Positions 58,056-64,000 of a stretch of DNA of 64,000 bases are shown one piece after another (position 1 is the stretch's first letter; every line of letters starts with the position of its first letter). Where the stretch lies: the NCBI GenBank assembly GCA_947685225.1, contig CANTUV010000024.1, positions 10,682,001 to 10,746,000 of the forward strand, read 5' to 3'. The DNA comes from Garcia nutans (taxonomy: Eukaryota; Streptophyta; Magnoliopsida; Malpighiales; Euphorbiaceae). Under the pieces are notes generated by a model. The model made no database searches and was not told the DNA's origin. It saw only the letters and a program-made list of their open reading frames with translations. Position numbers and translations under genes: made by a program.

Positions 58056-58715
58056 TGTAACACCCCTATATCCCGTATACGCACACTACATACCACCTTA
58101 TCTGTAATATACGTATACTGAATATAGGAATGCTACGGTTTACTAAACAAACCACTCATTCCTTTAACAATACTATGAGAAAACTTGAAAACATTCAAAT
58201 CATATTATAAAGTACAATAGATAAAACATTTATAAGATACACAGCGGAAAATATAATGGTATTTACAAATACATATACATGAAAATCCATGTTTTACAAA
58301 ACATAAAAGTTATACATGTTTGACAGTTTGTCTTTGATCTTTAAGCCCTCTATCAACGCTTCAGAATCTAAACTCAACTTGGTCTAACTGAGCTCTCTGG
58401 TTCTATCCTGTCACCTGCGCGATGAACCACAATCGCGCTAAGCCAACGGCTTAGTGGTACAAACCTCAATAACAATATGCTATAATGTAATGTCGATGTC
58501 ATACTTTCAACAATAAAGACAATATTCATAAATGGTATATTAATATTTTCCATAACATCACATTCCATTATTTTATTCAATTGTTTCACCATTCATGAAT
58601 CACATTGAAGCAAAGACAAGCATGGGCCCAAAAGACACTAATATGTTATTCAAAGTTCAGAGTTACTGCTTTGGTCCATAATCACAATCATCAATACATT
58701 TATCCATGGATAATC

Positions 58716-58871
58716 AACTAGATTTGAGCTTACGACCCAGTCTTTTCACTCAATCTAGTTTTAAGAATTTGTTTTTGAGGCTTATGACCCAGTCTTTTTA
58801 CCCCAAAAACATCACATTTCATATTTTTCAGCTGGACTCGGCTTACGGCTCGGTCTTTTCACCTATCCAGC
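58716..58871 (-). repeat. Three stem-loop modules in LTR of D
   Basis: Arms AACTAGATT (58716-58724) and AATCTAGTT (58752-58760), 9 bp perfect; GTTTTTGAGG (58771-58780) and CCCCAAAAAC (58801-58810), nine of ten; GCTGGA (58831-58836) and TCCAGC (58866-58871), 6 bp perfect. The cores are close to CTTACGACCCAGTCTTTTCA in all three. Confidence 0.75.
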
Positions 58872-59488
58872 AATTCATAGGCATGCCGCCAAACCCAAAA
58901 CTCTGGAAATTGAATAACATATTAAGCACATAATTATTTCATTTATCTCTTTATCAATCTCTTTCTCAATTCATTTCTCATTTCATATTCCATAATCAAA
59001 TAGGCAACCATGCCCCAATTATTTCATTTGTACTATCATAGCCAACAACAATGGCTTCACATTTCATCATATCTCAATTCATATTAAAACAATTCATCAT
59101 GACCAATTACATTGCACATACATTTTGAATGATCATCATATCTTTCACATTATACAAATCATAACATTAATCAATTTGTATTAACAATATAGTAAATTAC
59201 TTAACACATTTATAACCAAATGTGTTAAGTCTCAAAATCATGTAAATGAATGCAACCATGCAAGTTCGTACTTACCTCAAGAACAACTCACACCAATCTA
59301 TACACTTCCTCTTCCAAGAATCCTCAAGACTTAGGTTAGGGCAACTCAACCTCTTCACAACCTAATTCAAAAGGAATAATACACACTTATTTAAAGATAC
59401 ACATGAATTCCAATACAATTATTCACATATTAGTCTCATACTAGACCCATAGATCACAAATTACAAACAAAAACCACTAACTAGGGCC

Positions 59489-59614
59489 CATGGTCGTGGC
59501 CTCACAACCCCACGGTCGTGGTCTCACAAACCCCCACGGGCGTGGGTTAGAAAATGAATATGTCCAATTGCTTTACACCCCCACGGTCGTGGCATCCAAG
59601 GGCCACGGGCGTGG
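59489..59614. repeat. CCACGGTCGTGG palindrome array in LTR of D
   Basis: Five copies of CCACGGTCGTGG or CCACGGGCGTGG (the first degraded to CCATGGTCGTGG) at irregular spacing. Arms of five bases close on GT or GG. Same idea as the ACACGGCC array of LTR S but with a different arm sequence. Confidence 0.8.
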
Positions 59615-60376
59615 CATCCAAAATGCATATGTTTCAGACCAAACTCATGTATTCTATGCTTTCAACTCCATCAAACACAAACACAATGAAAATCTACCAA
59701 AAATAATTGATCAAACACAATATTGACATCAATTACTAAATCACAACTCTTACTCTTTCAACACCAACCTAATTCCTTTTCTTCAATTCAACCCCAAACT
59801 CAAAATCTATTAAACTCAACACTCTCAAACACACCACAATCAAACATATTCATACTATCCACAATCAATCATCAAACTCAACAACAACCTAAAATAAAAC
59901 AAGAGAATCAAGAAGAAACTTACCAAAGTTAATGAAACTTCTCAAATCTTCAACTTGATCACTTGAATTCTCCTTCAATTTTTATCTTAGGAAAACAAAA
60001 CTCTCTTTCCCTCTTTAGCTTTGTGATGCCGACCAACCAAAGAAAGAAGAAGAAAATGAAGAAGAAAAAAAAACAAAGTCAACTTTTATTCTCCACTTAA
60101 ACCTCCACCGAGTAATAAATCATTAAAATATTCTAATATATTCTCTTCCACTCATTTATTTTCCTTTTAATTAATTTCACTAATTTAAAATCAACAAATA
60201 TCTTCTTTTGACTTTCATCACCTTGACTTGTATATGTTGTATATATTTCTATATATACAACATATACACTCTCTCTCTCTCTTTACTTCTTTTCTCTTCT
60301 CACTTAACATATACACATAATCCTATTACAACAATAAATATTCCAAAACTTTTAGGGTATACTTTGGGATATTACA

Positions 60377-60394
60377 ATTCCCCCCCTCTAAAAA
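60377..60394 (-). promoter_or_regulatory. Polypurine tract of element D
   Basis: On the minus strand TTTTAGAGGGGGGGAAT directly before the LTR. Confidence 0.75.
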
Positions 60395-60461
60395 GAAATT
60401 TCGTCCTCGAAATTACCTGATATCAAGTCTAAAACAACTGAGGATACTAATCTCGCATTGC

Positions 60462-61412
60462 TTACTCACTCTCCCAAGTTGCCTCTTCCTTTGCATGATT
60501 CTTCCAAAGAACTTTCACAAGTGGCACTTTCTTATTTCTCAATTCTTTCACTTCATGTGCCAAAATAGCAACTGGTTCTTCTTTAAATGTCAGATCCAAA
60601 CTCACCTCAATAGATTCAACTGGCAGAACATGAGATGGATCTGATCTGTACCTTCGCAGCATAGAAACATGGAAGACATTATGGATTCTATCCAATTCAG
60701 GCGGCAAAGCAAGTCGATATGCAACTGGTCCAACTCTTTCTAATACTTCATAAGGTCCAATAAAATGAGGACTTAACTTCCCTCTTCTACCAAATCTCAA
60801 AATCTTTTTCCAAGGAGACACTTTCAGAAAAACTTTATTTCCCACATCAAACTCTATGTCTCTCCTCTTCAAATCTGAATAAGATTTCTGTCGATCTGAA
60901 ACTGCTTTCAACCGATCCCGAATTATCTTCACTTTCTCTTCCGTTTCTTTAATCAAATCAGGACCAATTAATTTACCTTCTCCAACTTCATTCCAACACA
61001 GAGGCGTTCTGCATCTTCTACCATACAATGCCTCAAATGGTGCCATTCCAATACTGGATTGATGACTATTGTTGTAAGCAAATTCCACAAGTGGCAAAAA
61101 TTTGTCCCAACTTCCAGAAAAATCAATGACACAGCTTCTTAACATATCTTCTATAATTTGTATCACTCTTTCTGATTGCCCATCTGTCTGCGGATGAAAA
61201 GCAGTGCTAAAGTGTAATCGAGAACCCAAAGCACCATGTAAACTTTTCCAAAACCTTGAAGTAAACTGGGGATCTCGATCAGACACTAAAGAAATTGGGA
61301 CTCCATGCAACTTCACTATCTCACTAATATACAGCTCAGCCAACTTCTCAAGAGAATAATCCATCCTAACTAGAAGGAAATGAGCTATCTTCGTTAACCG
61401 ATCAACAATCAA
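60462..61412 (-). CDS. Integrase core and chromodomain of element D (316 aa)
   Basis: Open from the Met just after the TAG at 61433-61435, which breaks the pol frame in PLT*KKHDTIW. It contains SLVSDRDPQFTSRFW with the second Asp and PQTDGQSERVIQIIEDML with the Glu; the first Asp (MDFVSSLP) lies in the upstream piece. Then come GKLSPHFIGPYEVLERVGPV, LPPELDRIHNVFHVSMLRRY and the chromodomain tail EEPVAILAHEVKELRNKKVP. It is part of one polyprotein with the upstream frame; if the stop were read through, the integrase would be complete. Confidence 0.88.
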   Translation of the reverse strand: MIVDRLTKIAHFLLVRMDYSLEKLAELYISEIVKLHGVPISLVSDRDPQFTSRFWKSLHGALGSRLHFSTAFHPQTDGQSERVIQIIEDMLRSCVIDFSGSWDKFLPLVEFAYNNSHQSSIGMAPFEALYGRRCRTPLCWNEVGEGKLIGPDLIKETEEKVKIIRDRLKAVSDRQKSYSDLKRRDIEFDVGNKVFLKVSPWKKILRFGRRGKLSPHFIGPYEVLERVGPVAYRLALPPELDRIHNVFHVSMLRRYRSDPSHVLPVESIEVSLDLTFKEEPVAILAHEVKELRNKKVPLVKVLWKNHAKEEATWESE

Positions 61413-61433
61413 CCAGATAGTATCATGCTTCTT

Positions 61434-63086
61434 CTAAGTCAACGGTAAACTAGACACAAAATCCATTGTCACACGTTCCCATTTCCATTCAGGCACTGAT
61501 AAAGGTTGAAGCAACCCTGTAGGAGCTTGATGCTCAGTTTTCACCCTCTGACAAGTAAGACACTTGGATACAAACTCCATTGTGTCTCTCTTCATGCCTG
61601 ACCACCAATAATGTTGCTTCAAATCTTGATACATCTTTGTACTCCCAGGGTGCATAGCAAAAACTGATTGGTGTGCTTCCTCTAAAATAATCTTTCTCAA
61701 TCTTGCATCATCAGGAACACACAATCTATCCTTAAACCAAATACTACCATTGCTTCTCACAAGAAAATCTCGGCTCTCCCCATTTTGGCAATCTGACACA
61801 ATCTTCTGAATTTTCTCATCAACCATTTGAGCCTCTTTAATCTGATCCAACAACACCGGTCTCAAATGCAACTGAGCCAACAATGCACCATCCTTACAAA
61901 TCTCAAAACTAGCATGCAATGCTCTTAACTCAACAAGCAACGAGAGCAAATAAACAGTCAAACCTGCCAAAGACTTCCGACTCAAGGCATCAGCAACAAC
62001 ATTTGCCTTACCAGGATGATAATCAATCAAACAGTCATAGTCTTTGATCAATTCCAACCACCGTCTCTGTCGAAGATTTAGCTCCCTCTGAACACCCAAA
62101 TATTTCAAACTCTTATGACCTGTATAGAGAAAACACTTCTCTCCATACAAATAATGTCGCCAAATCTTCAAAGGAAACACTATAGCTGCCAACTCCAAAT
62201 CATGTGTCGGATAATTAAGCTCATGCAGCTTCAACTGCCGGGAAGCATAAGCTATAACTTTACCCTCTTGCATCAAAACACAACCTAAACCATTATGTGA
62301 AGAATCACTGTAAATCACATAAGGTTTATCTTCCACAGGCAAAGTAAGAACAGGAGCTTGAGTCAACATCTCCTTCAATTGCTCAAAGCTAGCTTGACAC
62401 TGATCTGTCCACACAAATCTAACTCCCTTTCTAAGTAATCTAGTGAGTGGAGTAGCTATCAAAGAAAAACCTTTCACAAAACGTCGATAATAGCCTGCCA
62501 AACCCAAAAAACTTTTGACTTCAGTCATAGACTTCGGTGGACTCCAATTCAAAATAGCCTCAACTTTACTAGGATCAATTCTTATACCATCTGCTGAAAC
62601 TATATGACCGAGAAAAGTCACTTGATCCAGCCAAAACTCACACTTCAATAGTTTAGCATTTAATTGCTTCTCTCTCAAAGTCTGCAATACAATCCGCAAA
62701 TGCTTGTCATGATCTTCTTCATTACGCGAATACACCAGAATATCATCAATGAAGACCACCACAAACTGATCCAGATAGGGCCTAAACCCCCTATTCATCA
62801 AATCCATGAAAGTTGCAGGTGCATTCGTTAATCCAAAAGGCATCACTAAGAATTCATAATGCCCATACCTTGTGCGGAAAGCTGTCTTAGGAACATCTTC
62901 AGCTCTAACCTTCAATTGATGGTACCCTGATCTCAAATCAATCTTGGAAAACACTGCTGCTCCCTTCAATTGATCAAAGAGATCATCAATCCGAGGAAAA
63001 GGATACTTATTCTTGATAGTCACTTTGTTCAATTGCCTATAATCAATGCACAACCTCAAAGTACCATCCTTCTTCTTTACAAACAA
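61434..63086 (-). CDS. RT, RNase H and integrase N-terminus of element D (550 aa)
   Basis: Minus strand. RT: FVKKKDGTLRLCIDYRQLNK, FSKIDLRSGYHQLKVRAEDV, YEFLVMPFGLTNAPATFMDL and VVVFIDDILVYSRNEEDH with the catalytic Asp pair. RNase H: YVIYSDSSHNGLGCVLMQEG, THDLELAAIVF, then TGHKSLKYL, where the third active-site Asp is Gly. Integrase zinc domain: HQSVFAMHPGSTKMYQDLKQ and GMKRDTMEFVSKCLTCQRVK, then MDFVSSLPLT with the first Asp. The frame is open for 550 codons. The true frame would start upstream in gag or protease; it is cut off there by a deletion. Confidence 0.9.
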   Translation of the reverse strand: MFVKKKDGTLRLCIDYRQLNKVTIKNKYPFPRIDDLFDQLKGAAVFSKIDLRSGYHQLKVRAEDVPKTAFRTRYGHYEFLVMPFGLTNAPATFMDLMNRGFRPYLDQFVVVFIDDILVYSRNEEDHDKHLRIVLQTLREKQLNAKLLKCEFWLDQVTFLGHIVSADGIRIDPSKVEAILNWSPPKSMTEVKSFLGLAGYYRRFVKGFSLIATPLTRLLRKGVRFVWTDQCQASFEQLKEMLTQAPVLTLPVEDKPYVIYSDSSHNGLGCVLMQEGKVIAYASRQLKLHELNYPTHDLELAAIVFPLKIWRHYLYGEKCFLYTGHKSLKYLGVQRELNLRQRRWLELIKDYDCLIDYHPGKANVVADALSRKSLAGLTVYLLSLLVELRALHASFEICKDGALLAQLHLRPVLLDQIKEAQMVDEKIQKIVSDCQNGESRDFLVRSNGSIWFKDRLCVPDDARLRKIILEEAHQSVFAMHPGSTKMYQDLKQHYWWSGMKRDTMEFVSKCLTCQRVKTEHQAPTGLLQPLSVPEWKWERVTMDFVSSLPLT

Positions 63087-63770
63087 AACAGGAGCTCCCC
63101 ATGGAGAAACACTAGGGCAAACAAAACCTTCAACTCTCTCAACTCAGCAGGTGCCATTCGATAAGGAGTAATAGAGATAGGACTGGTACCAGACAACAAT
63201 TCAATACCAAACTCCACCTCTCTCTCAGGAGATAACCCTGGCAACTCCTCCGGAAAAACATCTAGAAATTCTGCAACTGTGGGTATATTATCAAGTTGAG
63301 AACCCACTAATCTGGTATCCACAACATGAGCAAGATAAGCATCACACCCTTTTCTAATCAACTTTCTAGCTGCTACAGCTGATACAAACAAGGATGCAAG
63401 TTGTCTCTGCTCACTAGATACCATCACACTTCTACCATCACTGGTTCTCAAAGTAACACACTTCTTTTGACAGTCTACCACAGCTCCATGCTTAGACAAC
63501 CAATCCATGCCTAAGATCAAATCATACTCCTTAAAAGGCATTTCAATCAAATCACCCAAAAACACCTCACCTTGCACCACAACTAAACTATCACGATGCA
63601 CCTTACTCACCACAACTCTATGTCCTAAAAGATTTGTCACCAAGACATCAAATCCTAAGGACTCAGAATGCAATTTAGACACAGGCAAGATAGATGCACA
63701 TATGTATGAATGAGTAGATCCTGGATCAATCAAAGCAAGAACTGAAATGCCAATTAAAGAAAATGTATCT
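63077..63770 (-). pseudogene. Aspartic protease of element D
   Basis: The active site reads LALIDPGSTHSYICASI (D-P-G form), followed by LGFDVLVTNLLGHRVVVSKV, VVVQGEVFLGDLIEMPFKEY and DLILGMDWLSKHGAVVDCQK. The frame ends wrongly after MAPAELRELKV: about nine codons that code QLQELLDK in the other copies are missing and the phase is lost, so protease and RT are no longer joined. Confidence 0.85.
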
Positions 63771-64000
63771 GCAATAACTGCTGAAGCATCCGGTTGCCTC
63801 TACATCACATATACTCTCTGAGAAGACCCAGCCTCATATGGCCTACTGCCTCTGGATGTAGAGCCTCCTTACTGACTAATCCCAGGTCAACCACCTCTAC
63901 TGAAACCTCTGCCCCCTCGACCACCTCTGCTAACACTAGGTCGAGAAGCTGCAGTATCAGTCTGTCTATCCTCCTGCATCTCAGGCCAATCTATAATGAA
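63771..64000 (-). pseudogene. End of gag of element D (partial, window edge)
   Basis: The minus strand reads a Gly/Arg/Ser-rich linker (RPSVSRGGRGGRGFSRGG) preceded by DWPEMQEDRQTDTAA. In element A the same place is DCPEPPEDRQAHTA, so the last Cys of the zinc knuckle has become Trp here. One or more stops lie in the linker. The rest of gag is beyond the window. Confidence 0.6.

Larger units (their letters stand above)
58056..60376 (-). repeat. Element D left LTR (3' LTR)
   Basis: 2321 bp, TGTAACACCCCTATATCC to TTGGGATATTACA. Three stem-loop modules at 58716-58871 and a CCACGG/CGTGG array at 59489-59614. Closest to LTR S by its start and end. Confidence 0.88.
58056..64000 (-). mobile_element. 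Tekay-like element D (minus strand, runs off the window)
   Basis: 3' LTR 58056-60376, polypurine tract, then integrase-chromodomain, RNase H, RT, protease and the gag end up to the window edge. Compared with A and C the coding part is well kept: I see only one nonsense codon, one small deletion and a few changed active-site residues. Confidence 0.9.

Overview
This window is nuclear DNA of a seed plant, most likely a eudicot. It is AT-rich and made almost entirely of Ty3/gypsy LTR retrotransposons nested in one another. I found no host gene, tRNA, rRNA or organellar insert that I could support. The species cannot be named from the sequence alone.

Two lineages dominate. (1) Chromovirus elements of the Tekay/Del type: LTRs start TGTAAC or TGTCAC, the primer site is of the initiator tRNA-Met type (TGGTATCAGAGC), and the order is gag-PR-RT-RH-INT-chromodomain. 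(2) Tat-lineage elements: LTRs start TGTAGACCC, the primer site is TGGTGACTCCACTGGGGA, the tract before the 3' LTR is GCAGGGGGCAAAC, and arrays of short repeats lie next to that tract. A third, Athila-like family supplies one gag-only element.

Layout. 1-535: minus-strand LTR fragments. 540-22536: an old Tat element (Tat1, plus strand) with an integrase remnant, a repeat-rich 3' region, an antisense plant-mobile-domain-like reading frame and a 3' LTR. It is broken by Tekay element A (4468-15062, minus) and by a solo LTR S (15076-18033, target-site duplication GGGTA). 22559-24081: an inverted Tat LTR facing the Tat1 LTR. 24082-50224: a second Tat element (Tat2, plus, gag-only). Its 5' LTR is split by Athila-like element E (25573-33164, duplication TCATG) and its leader by young Tekay element B (34820-44983, duplication GGAAG). 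50225-58055: truncated pieces (Tat 3' region, Tekay element C, LTR F with four 58-bp repeats, and two Tat LTR fragments). 58056-64000: the 3' LTR and most of pol of Tekay element D (minus), which runs off the window.

Relative ages follow from nesting and from LTR comparison by eye. The LTRs of B differ at about 20 sites in 3 kb, those of E at roughly 3 percent in a sampled stretch, and those of A at roughly 10 percent or more. Every pol copy carries lesions: B has lost the gag C-terminus and the protease active site yet inserted recently, which suggests mobilisation in trans.

The most unusual signal is inside the LTRs. Each Tekay family carries an array of short stem-loops with a constant core and stems that differ but remain complementary. 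In B there are five stems around the loop TGAGGG. In A, C and D two or three different stems surround a core close to CTTACGACCCAGTCTTTTCA. The E, S and D LTRs also carry arrays of GGCC-centred dyads (ACATGGCC/GGCCATGT, ACACGGCC/GGCCGTGT, CCACGG/CGTGG).
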